Of a DNA stretch of 33,199 nucleotides, positions 22,325-30,968 are shown piece by piece (within the stretch, counting starts at the first letter, position 1; each line of letters begins with the position of its first letter). The stretch lies in IMG/VR virus record IMGVR_UViG_3300030104_002338, positions 1-33,199 of that record, one strand, 5' to 3'. This stretch comes from a virus. The notes under the pieces are model-generated. The model ran no database searches. It was not told the origin of the DNA and saw only the letters and a list, made by a program, of their open reading frames with translations. A program made the position numbers and the translations under genes.

Positions 22325-22845
22325 GTACACTATCAGTAGACACAATTCAGGGTAAGACCACAGCATCTAAGGTAGATATAGGTGGTCATGTTGTACAAGT
22401 TATATATGCTGAAACAGATACAAGGCAAACTCTTACTTCAACATCTTATGTTGACCTTACTGGAATGACTGCAACCATTACACCTTTTAGCTCAAGCAAT
22501 AAAATATTAGTACAGGTATGTCTTAATATAGGTCATGCCGAAGTAGGCATGAACATTGGATGTAAATTACTTAGAGGTTCAACGAATATATTTGCAGGGA
22601 CAGATACGAGCATGAAACAAGGATTTGTTCAAACTGAGTGTGGCATTACTGGGTATCAGTACGAAATTAAAAATTTTACAGCAACCACACTTGATGCCCC
22701 TGCAACTGCTTCAGCAGTTACATATAAAGTACAAGGTACAATTAATACAGCGGCAGGAAGTTGGTATATGAATAGAAACCATAGCAACACCTCAGTTCAA
22801 GGAAACACGAAATCATCTATAACATTATTGGAGATAGGGCAATGA
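22321..22845 (+). CDS. Array fibre ORF, ITP-strand type (2)
   Basis: A 174-residue protein. The tag is MSTLSVDTIQGKTTAS, close to the SRLLVDKIEGKTTAS of the ORF at 24282. The core has HVVQVIYAETD, TATITPFSSSNKILVQV and a closing SSITLLEIGQ. It carries two or three cysteines (IGCKLL, TECGITG). Overlaps neighbours by four bases at each end. Same family as its neighbours, with a diverged middle that probably forms the variable ligand face. Confidence 0.72.
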   Translation: MSTLSVDTIQGKTTASKVDIGGHVVQVIYAETDTRQTLTSTSYVDLTGMTATITPFSSSNKILVQVCLNIGHAEVGMNIGCKLLRGSTNIFAGTDTSMKQGFVQTECGITGYQYEIKNFTATTLDAPATASAVTYKVQGTINTAAGSWYMNRNHSNTSVQGNTKSSITLLEIGQ

Positions 22846-23252
22846 CTGACATAGCAAAAGCGTTACAAAGTTTAGGAGTAACAGAATGGGTTCTCAGAGG
22901 AGAGCCTACAAATGAAGATGAGTTTAACTCAATGTTTCGCAAAGTAACAGGAGCAGATAGCAGTGGTTCGGCTATAGAAAGTGCAGACCCAAAGGACTGG
23001 GGTGTAAATTATGCACAGGTAGCAGGTGAAAAGACACTACTGCAAAGCCGTGAGCCAATGCGATTGCTCCGTGAAGAACGAGATAGATTACTGGCAGAAA
23101 CAGATTGGACTGCGTTAGGTGATGTAACTATGTCGAGTAACATGAAAACCTATAGACAAGCCTTGAGAGATTTACCTGCTAGTTCTGACCCAAAGCTAGA
23201 TAGTGATGGTGGATTAGACATGAGTAGTGTAACATTCCCAACTAAACCATAG
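22842..23252 (+). CDS. Phage tail assembly chaperone-like protein (copy 1)
   Basis: A 136-residue protein whose central helix, REERDRLLAETDWTALGDV, and following TYRQALRDLPA match the small tail-assembly-chaperone-like family (Phage_tail_APC type). In that family the R-x2-LL-x2-TDW and YRQALRDL signatures are diagnostic. N-terminal half: TDIAKALQSLGVTEWVLRG. The family is usually found next to fibre genes; its exact partner is unclear. A shorter copy is at 25820. Overlaps the preceding ORF by four bases. Confidence 0.78.
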   Translation: MTDIAKALQSLGVTEWVLRGEPTNEDEFNSMFRKVTGADSSGSAIESADPKDWGVNYAQVAGEKTLLQSREPMRLLREERDRLLAETDWTALGDVTMSSNMKTYRQALRDLPASSDPKLDSDGGLDMSSVTFPTKP

Positions 23253-23261
23253 GAGTAAGAA

Positions 23262-23819
23262 GTGGCTTTAACCAGAATAAGAGGAGATGCAGTACAGCAC
23301 TCAGCGATGCCAACTGGTGCTGTTTTGCAAATTCAACAAGCCTCTTATACAACAAGAGGAGACATCAACTCTACTGGTGATACTGTTATTTTTGGGGTAT
23401 CAATTACACCTAAATTTTCTACTAGCAAAGTTTTAGTTAGAATGAATTTAGATGTTACGCATCATAATTACTATAGTGGATTAATTCGTTGTCAAAGAGT
23501 TATAAGTGGTGGAGCTACAACTTTGATTGGGGGTGGTGTAGCCTTTGGAAGTAATGCTATTGCTAATGTTTGGATGAATGTAAGAAAAGCTCATAGAGAT
23601 GGTGAGACAGATGATACTCTTGATATTTATTCGTATCATTCTTATTCGCATGAACACTTAGATTCTCCATCAACAACTTCGGCAATAACGTATAACGCAC
23701 TTGGTCGTTCTGTAGCAGGAGGAGCAAATTTACATTTAAATAGAACAAGTCAAAATAGTGACCAAGAGTTTAATAGTGCAGGGTTTTGTACTATGACAGC
23801 AACGGAAGTAGCAGGATAA
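23262..23819 (+). CDS. Array fibre ORF, ITP-strand type (3)
   Basis: A 185-residue protein with a GTG start and AGGAG upstream. It lacks the tag of its neighbours and instead opens TRIRGDAVQHSAMPTGAVLQI. It has SITPKFSTSKVLVRM, a signature almost identical to that in the ORFs at 24282 and 24785, and a closing CTMTATEVAG. A His-rich loop (YHSYSHEHLDSP) precedes LDSPSTTSAITYN, which is mirrored by LDSPSTTTSTNYK at 24785. This shows that the two C-terminal domains share an ancestor. Confidence 0.72.
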   Translation: MALTRIRGDAVQHSAMPTGAVLQIQQASYTTRGDINSTGDTVIFGVSITPKFSTSKVLVRMNLDVTHHNYYSGLIRCQRVISGGATTLIGGGVAFGSNAIANVWMNVRKAHRDGETDDTLDIYSYHSYSHEHLDSPSTTSAITYNALGRSVAGGANLHLNRTSQNSDQEFNSAGFCTMTATEVAG

Positions 23820-23823
23820 CAAT

Positions 23824-24285
23824 ATGCCATATATCGGAAAAGCACCAAATCAAGGAGTAAGGACTAGGTTTATCTACCAAGCCACAGCAAGTCAAACTTC
23901 GTTTAGTGGGTCAGATGCTAATGCAAATTCTTTGAGCTACAGCGATGGTGAGTATGTGGATGTCTATCAAAATGGTGTTCTACTAAAACCTGCAACAGAT
24001 TACACAGCTACATCTGGTACAACAATGGTATTGGTTACAGGAGCTTCCCTTAATGATGTAGTTGAGATAATTGTTTATGATGCTTTCACAATAGCTAATA
24101 GTTATTCCAAAGCAGAATCAGATACACGCTACCCTTTTCTTGGAAATGATAGCATTATACGAACAAATGGAAATAGTATCACAGCAGATATAACAATACC
24201 AAGTGGTACAAACGGATTGTCAGCAGGACCTATAACATTGACGAATGCTACAATCACAGTTAACGGAGTATATACAATAGTATGA
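23824..24285 (+). CDS. T7 gp17 N-terminal-like fibre fragment, copy 2
   Basis: A 153-residue protein, PYIGKAPNQGVRTRFIYQAT, then a DANANSLSYSDGEYVDVYQNGVLL turn (given in parts: SYSDGEYVDVYQNG), DYTATSGTTMVLV, and VVEIIVYDAFTIAN. This is a well-known fibre docking domain in short-tailed phages. It ends with GPITLTNATITVNGVYTIV. It has the same plan as the protein at 20784-21233, though sequence identity is low. It sits inside the small-ORF array between two ITP-strand members, which suggests it was inserted or duplicated with a block. Confidence 0.78.
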   Translation: MPYIGKAPNQGVRTRFIYQATASQTSFSGSDANANSLSYSDGEYVDVYQNGVLLKPATDYTATSGTTMVLVTGASLNDVVEIIVYDAFTIANSYSKAESDTRYPFLGNDSIIRTNGNSITADITIPSGTNGLSAGPITLTNATITVNGVYTIV

Positions 24286-24785
24286 CCAGTAGATTATTAG
24301 TAGATAAGATTGAGGGGAAAACAACAGCTAGTGCTGTGCAGATGCCATCAGGTGTTCCAATACAATATAAAAGAGAAAGCACTCAAGCTAACTTAGGAAC
24401 AATAACAAGCACCAGTTATGTAAAGTTAGGAGGGGGAGCATTAGATTTAACCATAACTCCTAAGTTTTCAACAAGTAAATTGGTACTTCATGGAGCTTTT
24501 CCTGTATATGTAAATACTAACGCTTATCCATCTACTATTTTTGCTTTTTATAGAGATGGCACAATAATTGACCAACATAATGTTACTTATGGAGCAGGGT
24601 ATGTTCAAATAAATACTAGTCAATTAGCAGGATTTCATACTTATGTAAGTGCAGAAGTAGATGCAAATAATACTAATAGCACAACATTTACTATATATGT
24701 AAAATCAAACACAAGTTCTGGAAATAACTCAGTATTTACAGATTTAGCTAATAGATGGATTTCAGTTGAGGAGATAGCACAGTAA
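24282..24785 (+). CDS. Array fibre ORF, ITP-strand type (4)
   Basis: A 167-residue protein, overlapping both neighbours. Tag: SRLLVDKIEGKTTASAVQM. Core: SYVKLGGGALDLTITPKFS then TSKLVLHGAF, with an ending WISVEEIAQ. Middle residues (FYRDGTIIDQHNVTYGAGY) differ from its siblings. The tag matches the one at 22321 over a dozen residues while the core matches those at 23262 and 24785, a sign of recombination among members. Confidence 0.72.
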   Translation: MTSRLLVDKIEGKTTASAVQMPSGVPIQYKRESTQANLGTITSTSYVKLGGGALDLTITPKFSTSKLVLHGAFPVYVNTNAYPSTIFAFYRDGTIIDQHNVTYGAGYVQINTSQLAGFHTYVSAEVDANNTNSTTFTIYVKSNTSSGNNSVFTDLANRWISVEEIAQ

Positions 24786-25300
24786 TGGCAAGTGAACTTC
24801 ATGTAGATTCAATAAAACATTCTGGTGGTACAAGTGCCATAACGATAGATAGTAGTGGTGTGGTACATATGGCAGGTCATGTAATACAAGTGGTTTCAGC
24901 AACATCCACAACAAGAGCAGCAATTACGTCAAGTTCTTTTACAGCCTTTGATTTAAACTGTGATATTACACCCAAATTTAGCACTAGCAAGATACTGATT
25001 CATTTACATAGTGGGTTTAATTCTGAAGCCGCAGATAGAAGAATTGATGCTACCGTTTACAGAACAATTAGTGGAGGAAGTGCTACGGAATTATCTGGTC
25101 AAACTAATGGGTTTCAGACACTTGACCATTCTGGCAATAGAAATGAAGGAGCATTTTCAATTCACTATTTAGACAGCCCATCAACCACCACAAGCACAAA
25201 CTATAAGCTATATTGTCGTAGTGTTGATAGTGCTACTATAGAAATACCCTCGTCTAACACGCAAATGCAAAGCATAATTTTGATGGAGATAGCAGTATAA
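24785..25300 (+). CDS. Array fibre ORF, ITP-strand type (5)
   Basis: A 171-residue protein. Tag: ASELHVDSIKHSGGTSAIT then DSSGVV, which matches the tag of the C1q-type ORF at 21230 (QNIKHTNATTAMTVDSSG), although the C-terminal domain here is the ITP-strand type: DITPKFSTSKILIHL, LDSPSTTTSTNYKLY, closing IILMEIAV. This is the clearest example of one tag joined to a different C-terminal domain. Its MAGHVIQVV resembles GGHVVQVI at 22321. One-base overlaps at both ends. Confidence 0.74.
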   Translation: MASELHVDSIKHSGGTSAITIDSSGVVHMAGHVIQVVSATSTTRAAITSSSFTAFDLNCDITPKFSTSKILIHLHSGFNSEAADRRIDATVYRTISGGSATELSGQTNGFQTLDHSGNRNEGAFSIHYLDSPSTTTSTNYKLYCRSVDSATIEIPSSNTQMQSIILMEIAV

Positions 25301-25815
25301 TGGCATCAATACTTAAAGTAAATACCATACAAGATGCAACGAACTCTAATACGGCTTTGTCTATTGATACAGCAGGGCGTGTGACTGAACCCAATAGACC
25401 TGCGTTTCTTGCAACCTATTCTAATAATGCTTGGAGTACAGTAACTAATAATGATGTTGTGGCATTTAATGATGTGTCATCTGGTGATTGTTTTGACAAT
25501 GGTAGTAACTTTGTAACAGGAACAAACAGATTTGTAGCTCCAGTTGCAGGTACTTATTATTTTGCTTACAGCATATACACGCACAATAGTGACACAACAT
25601 CAGCATTTAAGTTTAGAAAAAATGGTTCTGACTTGGTAATGGCAGGAAGCACAGCACAATTTACACAAGCGTCTGAAGATGCCGCAATAGATAATACGGC
25701 AACAGGTATAACAGTTACAAGTCTTGCAGTAAGTGATTATATACAGGTTTTTGGAGCAGGAAGTGCAGATGTATATGGTTATTATTCCAGTTTTTGTGGG
25801 CATTTAGTAGGGTAA
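25300..25815 (+). CDS. Array fibre ORF, C1q-like type (2)
   Basis: A 171-residue protein. Tag: ASILKVNTIQDATNSNTALS then DTAGRV, the same plan as at 21230 and 24785. The C-terminal domain has NRFVAPVAGTYYFAYSIY, KFRKNGSDLV and an ending FCGHLVG, a C1q-like arrangement. A Cys pair (GDCFDNG and the late FCGH) may form a disulfide. Overlaps upstream by one base and lies four bases before the next gene. Confidence 0.74.
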   Translation: MASILKVNTIQDATNSNTALSIDTAGRVTEPNRPAFLATYSNNAWSTVTNNDVVAFNDVSSGDCFDNGSNFVTGTNRFVAPVAGTYYFAYSIYTHNSDTTSAFKFRKNGSDLVMAGSTAQFTQASEDAAIDNTATGITVTSLAVSDYIQVFGAGSADVYGYYSSFCGHLVG

Positions 25816-25819
25816 TGAT

Positions 25820-26038
25820 ATGTCAATAGAATTAAGACACTTTAGAATATTAAGAAACAGAAAGTTAAAAAATAGCGATTGGACACAGGCTAACGATAGT
25901 CCATTGTCAGACACAAAGAAAGCAGAGTGGGCTACCTATCGACAGACACTTAGAGATTTAACAAAGACAGTAACACCTAAATTTGTAGAAAATAGTCCAA
26001 AGATAGATGAATCTGATTTCCCAGAGGAACCAAAATGA
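25820..26038 (+). CDS. Phage tail assembly chaperone-like protein (copy 2)
   Basis: A 72-residue protein with LRHFRILRNRKLKNSDWTQ, then AEWATYRQTLRDLTKTV and an acidic end. It keeps the core signature (R-x-RKLKNSDW and YRQTLRDL) of the larger copy at 22842 but lacks that copy's N-terminal half. It may be a minimal family member, since forms about this short exist as I recall. Sits between the two C1q-type ORFs and overlaps the next gene by four bases. Confidence 0.75.
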   Translation: MSIELRHFRILRNRKLKNSDWTQANDSPLSDTKKAEWATYRQTLRDLTKTVTPKFVENSPKIDESDFPEEPK

Positions 26039-26544
26039 GCAAAGCAGCAGAATTAGCAAAATTTATAGGTGATGGGACTTTAGGAACAACTCAGACAAAT
26101 AGAGTTGTGTTTGAAGCACATTATAGTGGAGCTAATTTAACATTTAATACTGGAAGCAATGCAGCTTTAACTTACAACAATGTTGTCCAACAAGGTGGCA
26201 CAAACTATTCTACGTCCACAGGAAAGTTTACAGTACCCATAACTGGATTTTATTCTTTTGCGATTAAAAACAATTTTTACAACATTGCTGATGGGAATAT
26301 AATGTATCATGGCTTACTTCAAAATGGTTCAGATTTCAGCACTGACGAAGCGACTTATGGGGAGTACACGACAAGTTCCCATAGCACTCTCGATTTTACC
26401 CTTTCGTCTACTATTATGAGAAAATACACAGAAGGAGATACACTTCAGCCATTTGTAAGAGTTGGTGATGCAGGTAATGGAACAGGGCAGACAGGCAATA
26501 GCGCATTGAATTACCACACTTTTGCAGGGGTTTTAATAGGATAA
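26035..26544 (+). CDS. Array fibre ORF, C1q-like type (3)
   Basis: A 169-residue protein. A different, shorter N-terminus (SKAAELAKFIGDGTLG) joins a C1q-like domain: GKFTVPITGFYSFAIKNN, LLQNGSDFS, MRKYTEGDTLQPFVRV, ending FAGVLIG. The strand pair and final F-x-G-x-L-x-G parallel the ORFs at 21230 and 25300. The N-terminal AAELAKFIGDGT resembles tail-fibre entry segments. It is the last of the eleven small ORFs. Confidence 0.74.
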   Translation: MSKAAELAKFIGDGTLGTTQTNRVVFEAHYSGANLTFNTGSNAALTYNNVVQQGGTNYSTSTGKFTVPITGFYSFAIKNNFYNIADGNIMYHGLLQNGSDFSTDEATYGEYTTSSHSTLDFTLSSTIMRKYTEGDTLQPFVRVGDAGNGTGQTGNSALNYHTFAGVLIG

Positions 26545-26547
26545 ATT

Positions 26548-26904
26548 ATGCTTGGCTTTAGCTCCATATCAGAAGTAGCGTTTGCACAGCTTCCTGGGGT
26601 TTTTGTACCATTAACAGGTCAAGCAGCAACCTCGGCTGTTGGAGCAGCGGGGGTTCAGGCAACAGGCGCAGCAAATGTAACTACAGTAGTAGGAACCACG
26701 GCTCTTGGATCAATAAGCGTTACTGGAACAGCCAGTATTTCAATAACTGGACTTTCTGCTACACTTTCTCAAGGAAGTGTTATAGTATGGGGCATGGTTA
26801 TACCAGGCGTTACTACAACGTACTCAAATGTAAATACGTCGAACAGCCCAACGTGGTCTACAGTATCTACTGGAGCCTCGCAGATATGGACAGAAGTAGC
26901 ATAG
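26548..26904 (+). CDS. Small tail protein with beta repeats
   Basis: A 118-residue protein. The opening, LGFSSISEVAFAQLP, is one I associate with a common family in marine phage tail regions. The rest is a repetitive beta series: AVGAAGVQATGAANVTTVVG, then ALGSISVTGTASISITGLSA and a Trp-containing end (SPTWSTVSTGASQIWTEVA). The repeat unit, about 11 residues of Gly-x-Ser/Val-x-Val-x-Gly, suggests a stalk. Function unknown beyond virion location. Confidence 0.72.
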   Translation: MLGFSSISEVAFAQLPGVFVPLTGQAATSAVGAAGVQATGAANVTTVVGTTALGSISVTGTASISITGLSATLSQGSVIVWGMVIPGVTTTYSNVNTSNSPTWSTVSTGASQIWTEVA

Positions 26905-26913
26905 AGGTAAACA

Positions 26914-28302
26914 ATGGGATCAACATATACAGATAACGGTGGAATAGAAAAAATAGGTCTTGGAGAACAAGCGGGAGCTTGGGGAACCACGACCAATAAT
27001 AACTTTGACATTATAGATAGGCTAGTAAATGGCGTAGGGGCTATTTCTTTGACGGGCACCTCACATACACTAACAACAAGCGATGGCAGTTTATCGGCCG
27101 GTATGTTTAAGGTTTTGGTTTTAGGGGGTTCTCCTTCTGGGACAAACACGATTACGATTGAGCCTAATAGCGCAGAAAAATTGTATTTTGTTAAGAACGG
27201 ATCTGGGCAATCCGTTATTTTTACACAAGGTTCTGGAGCCAATGTGACAATAGCTAATGGCGACGGAGCCATAATCTACGCAGATGGAGCGGGATCAGGT
27301 GCAGCGGTAACAAGTTTATCCGCTTTATTCCCTAACGCAGACACCTCTGGAGTAGGTACATTTGACGGTGGTGTGGTTGTAGACAACATAACGATTGATG
27401 GTACGGAGATTGACCTAAGTTCTGGAGATTTAACGGTAGATGTAGCAGGAGACATTGATCTTGATGCGGGTGGAGGAGATCTTAAATTTTCTGTTGGTGG
27501 CACAGAGATATTGAGAGTTACTAACTCATCAAGTGATGTAATTATTAAACCTGTTGTTGATGCTAAAGATATAATATTTCAACAAAGAGACGGGACAGAG
27601 GTTGCTAGAATTGAGGACAATGGCACGTTTAACGTGGTTACAGGTAAACTTGCAATTAATGCTACGGCTGTATCCTCTACCGCAGCGGAGCTAAACTTGT
27701 TAGACGGAGACACCTCTGTAGGTGGTTCTATAACCATAGCAGATGCAGATGGCGTAATTGTTAACGATGGCGGTACGATGAAATCAATACCTGCGAGTGA
27801 TCTTAGGGCATATAGTATGCCATCTGGTGCAGTAACACCCTATGCAGGTTCATCTGCCCCAACAGGGTTTTTATTATGCGATGGATCGGCTATTTCACGA
27901 ACCACTTATTCCGGTCTTTTTTCTGCTATAAGCACTACATATGGAACAGGCGATGGGTCATCAACTTTTAATATCCCAGATTTACGAGGAAGGGTTGTTG
28001 CGGGTCAAGATGACATGGGAGGTGCGTCAGCAAATAGACTTACGGATCAAACTGGTGGTCTTAATGGTGATACATTGGGAGACACAGGAGGTTCTGAAAC
28101 ACATACATTGACAACAGCACAGATGCCTGCGCACACGCACACTGTTGCTGCTCAACAGCAAGTAGGGGGTGATTCTACAAACAGGGGCGGTAGTGGTCAG
28201 TTGGGTGCAGCGGCTACGATTACATCATCTAGCACTGGTGGTGGAGGCGCACACAACAACGTACAGCCTACAATAATTTTAAATTATATTATTAAAACAT
28301 AA
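26914..28302 (+). CDS. Tail fibre with tail-collar domain
   Basis: A 462-residue fibre. Residues 1-60 form the docking part (EKIGLGEQAGAWGTTTNNNF), 60-300 are beta-rich repeats, and 303-362 are a phage tail-collar domain: GAVTPYAGSSAPTGFLLCDG (303-322), TYSGLFSAISTTYGTGDGSS, then FNIPDLRGR. The C-terminus has MPAHTHTV and GGGAHNNVQPTIILNYIIK, a His-rich needle end typical of collar-domain tips, which usually bind iron or other metal ions. Preceded by AGAGG. Likely the main tail fibre tip or tail spike. Confidence 0.85.
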   Translation: MGSTYTDNGGIEKIGLGEQAGAWGTTTNNNFDIIDRLVNGVGAISLTGTSHTLTTSDGSLSAGMFKVLVLGGSPSGTNTITIEPNSAEKLYFVKNGSGQSVIFTQGSGANVTIANGDGAIIYADGAGSGAAVTSLSALFPNADTSGVGTFDGGVVVDNITIDGTEIDLSSGDLTVDVAGDIDLDAGGGDLKFSVGGTEILRVTNSSSDVIIKPVVDAKDIIFQQRDGTEVARIEDNGTFNVVTGKLAINATAVSSTAAELNLLDGDTSVGGSITIADADGVIVNDGGTMKSIPASDLRAYSMPSGAVTPYAGSSAPTGFLLCDGSAISRTTYSGLFSAISTTYGTGDGSSTFNIPDLRGRVVAGQDDMGGASANRLTDQTGGLNGDTLGDTGGSETHTLTTAQMPAHTHTVAAQQQVGGDSTNRGGSGQLGAAATITSSSTGGGGAHNNVQPTIILNYIIKT

Positions 28303-28311
28303 GAGAATATT

Positions 28312-30663
28312 ATGCCCTTAACGGCACTTAAATTTAAACCAGGGATGAATAGAGAATCCACGTCCTATTCTAATGAAGGTGGTTGGTTTACGGGAGATAA
28401 AGTGCGTTTTAGATTCGGTGCTCCCGAAAAGATAGGTGGTTGGTCGAGTTACAGCGACAATACGTTTTTAGGGACTTGCAGAGCCTTGTTTAGTTGGGTA
28501 GCGTTAGATGGTACTAAATACTTGGGCCTTGGTACAAATCTTAAATACTACATAGCTGATGGTGGTGCCTACAATGACATTACGCCAATTAGAAGAACTT
28601 CTGGAACATTAAGTAATATTTTTGGTGTGACGGACGGTAGTAAGGTAGTAACCGTGACGGACGCGGGGCATGGAGCCGTGCTGAATGACTATGTTACTTT
28701 TTCTGGAGCCACGGGTTTGGGAGGCGAGGTAACAGCAACAATTCTTAATGCAGAACACAAGATAACAAGAGTTGTAAATAACAATGTATATGAAATAACT
28801 CTTTCGGGAAACGCAGCAAATAGTACAGATGCAGCAGATAGCAGTCCTGGTGGAACTTCAATCGTGGCTAAATATCAAGTAAACACGGGTCTTGATACGA
28901 ACTTCTTTGGCACGGGGTTTGGAGCGGGTTTATGGAACGGTATAAACACAAATGAAGTTACAACAACACTAAACGAAGAGCTTGATGCGTCTGAAACAGA
29001 GGTAACCGTCACAAGTGCAACAGGTATATCTACCTCCGATGTGATAGACGTTGCGGGTGAACTCATGTCAGTTAGTGGTATTTCTAGCAATGATTTGACT
29101 GTGACCCGTGGACACGCGGGCACCACAGCCGTTGTGCATTCTAACGGAGAGTTAGTACGATTAGTAGTGGGTAATGCTGTTGCTGCTGACGACACGGTAA
29201 ATCAAGTTAATGGCAGTGGACTAGCGTCTGACGCAACAGTAACCACGGCAACAGTTGATTCCGCTGCAGCGTTTCCTACTTCTGGCTACATTAAAATTGA
29301 AGATGAGATAATAGAATACACGGGCACAACCTCTACAACATTTACTGGTTTGGTACGAGGTTCTTTTAATACCACAGCAGCTACTCATGCAGACAATGAA
29401 GCTGTAATCGAAGCAAGTTTTGGTTGGGGTATGCCGGCAGAGAGCACAGTTTCTGGTGCAAACTTAACAAATTGGACTCACGACAACTTTGGTGAGGATA
29501 TCTTAATAAACATAAAGAATGGTGGTATTTATTATTGGGACAGAACGTCGGGCACCTCTTCAAGAGCCGTACAACTATCTGATTTATCTGGTTCTACGCT
29601 CGCTCCTACGATAGCTAAACAGATTATGGTGTCCGACCAGGATAGACACGTTATTGCTTTTGGGTGCGATGGCGAGTCGTCTATTGGTACGCAAGATCCT
29701 TTGCTTATACGTTTTGGATCACAAGAAAGTCTAACATCTTGGCAAACACTTGCTACGAACACGGCAGGTGAGTTACGCATATCTACTGGATCAGAGATAG
29801 TTGTGGCTATTCAGACCAAACAACAGATATTGGTGTTTACGGATGTATCGCTACATGGAATGCAGTTCCTAGGCCCACCATTCACTTTTGGTTTAAACGA
29901 AATATCAAGAAATATTACGGTTGCAAGTGCTAACGCAGCTATTGCGGTCAACGACTTTGTTTTCTGGATGGGATCAAAAGAGTTCTATGTATACGGTGGT
30001 ACGGTGCAGAGACTACCATGCACGGTTCTTGATTATGTGTTCTCTGACTTTAACAGAGATCAAATAGGTAAGGTAACAGCAGGACATAATTCTTCTTATG
30101 GTGAAGTATGGTGGTTTTATCCGTCCAAAAGTAGCTCTACAAATGACCGTTATGTAATTTATAATTATCAAGAAAAAGTGTGGTATTTTGGCAACCTTAC
30201 ACGAACAGCGTGGGTAGATAGAGGTATAAATCAGTACCCAATAGCTGCTCATACTGACAATAAGCTGTATTACCATGAATTTGGTCAAGATGATGGTAGT
30301 ACAAACCCACCTTCAGCTATATCCGCGAACATTGAATCAAGTCAGATAGATATAGGTGACGGAGAAAAGTTTGCTCTTATACGAAAAGTGATTCCAGACG
30401 TTACATTTAGAGACAGTACAAACGGGACACCACGAGTAAATATGGTGGTAAAAACCAGAAACTTCCCTGGTGTAACCTTTAACGAAACGAGCAGTAATGC
30501 TGTATCGCAGTCGGTTTCCACCCCCGTAGAGCTATTTACAGAACAACTTCATGTTCGAGCACGAGGGCGATCCTTTGCTTTTCGCATAGAAAGTGACGTA
30601 ACTGGCGTTATGTGGAGATTGGGGACACCAAGACTTGATGTAAGACCCGACGGGAGAAGATAA
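28312..30663 (+). CDS. Tail nozzle / P22 gp10-like DNA-stabilisation protein
   Basis: A 783-residue protein. The opening (LTALKFKPGMNRESTSYSN, GGWFTGDKVRFRFGAPEKIGGW) and the propeller-like repeats of Gly/Trp/Tyr blades match the P22 gp10-type stabilisation/nozzle proteins that plug the portal and adaptor end. The later part, FVFWMGSKEFYVYGG then GEVWWFYPSKSSS and YNYQEKVWYFGN, gives blade-like strands. A central section (about 218-368) contains two tandem copies of a beta module. The gene is preceded by AGAG and ends in a one-base overlap. This strongly supports a podovirus. Confidence 0.8.
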   Translation: MPLTALKFKPGMNRESTSYSNEGGWFTGDKVRFRFGAPEKIGGWSSYSDNTFLGTCRALFSWVALDGTKYLGLGTNLKYYIADGGAYNDITPIRRTSGTLSNIFGVTDGSKVVTVTDAGHGAVLNDYVTFSGATGLGGEVTATILNAEHKITRVVNNNVYEITLSGNAANSTDAADSSPGGTSIVAKYQVNTGLDTNFFGTGFGAGLWNGINTNEVTTTLNEELDASETEVTVTSATGISTSDVIDVAGELMSVSGISSNDLTVTRGHAGTTAVVHSNGELVRLVVGNAVAADDTVNQVNGSGLASDATVTTATVDSAAAFPTSGYIKIEDEIIEYTGTTSTTFTGLVRGSFNTTAATHADNEAVIEASFGWGMPAESTVSGANLTNWTHDNFGEDILINIKNGGIYYWDRTSGTSSRAVQLSDLSGSTLAPTIAKQIMVSDQDRHVIAFGCDGESSIGTQDPLLIRFGSQESLTSWQTLATNTAGELRISTGSEIVVAIQTKQQILVFTDVSLHGMQFLGPPFTFGLNEISRNITVASANAAIAVNDFVFWMGSKEFYVYGGTVQRLPCTVLDYVFSDFNRDQIGKVTAGHNSSYGEVWWFYPSKSSSTNDRYVIYNYQEKVWYFGNLTRTAWVDRGINQYPIAAHTDNKLYYHEFGQDDGSTNPPSAISANIESSQIDIGDGEKFALIRKVIPDVTFRDSTNGTPRVNMVVKTRNFPGVTFNETSSNAVSQSVSTPVELFTEQLHVRARGRSFAFRIESDVTGVMWRLGTPRLDVRPDGRR

Positions 30664-30965
30664 TGGCGACGAGAAATGTACCCTCCCCGTTATTTCCATA
30701 TCCACCAGAGGCTTACGACCAAAATTATTTCTCAGATGTAGTGCGTTCTTTCTCTATATTTGTGGATCAACAGAGAAACCCAGGTGAATCACGGGCAACA
30801 AAAATGAGCTTTACAAATCTACCTTCTGGGCATGACACAACTTTAGAAACAGGGGCCTTGTTTGAGGTGGACGGATTTGTTAAGATATCAAAAGTAGATA
30901 GACCACATTGTTCTGGCAATTCAGCAACAAGTGCAGTAGGATCAGTTAGCGTTACAATAGGATAG
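30663..30965 (+). CDS. Small conserved-looking tail protein
   Basis: A 100-residue protein: SPLFPYPPEAYDQNYFSDVVR then FSIFVDQQRNPGES, MSFTNLPSGHDTTLETGALFEVDGFVKI and a terminal SAVGSVSVTIG. The first half, PPxxYDQxYFxxxVRxFxxFxxQxxNPG, is a pattern I recall next to nozzle genes in marine phages, function unknown. The last ten residues resemble the repeat unit of the protein at 26548. Coupled start (TAATG). Confidence 0.72.
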   Translation: MATRNVPSPLFPYPPEAYDQNYFSDVVRSFSIFVDQQRNPGESRATKMSFTNLPSGHDTTLETGALFEVDGFVKISKVDRPHCSGNSATSAVGSVSVTIG

Positions 30966-30968
30966 AAT

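Noticed and set aside
26769-27272. 167-residue antisense ORF
   Set aside because: Opposite the collar fibre gene and its neighbour; Pro/Val-rich composition mirrors the repetitive coding strand.
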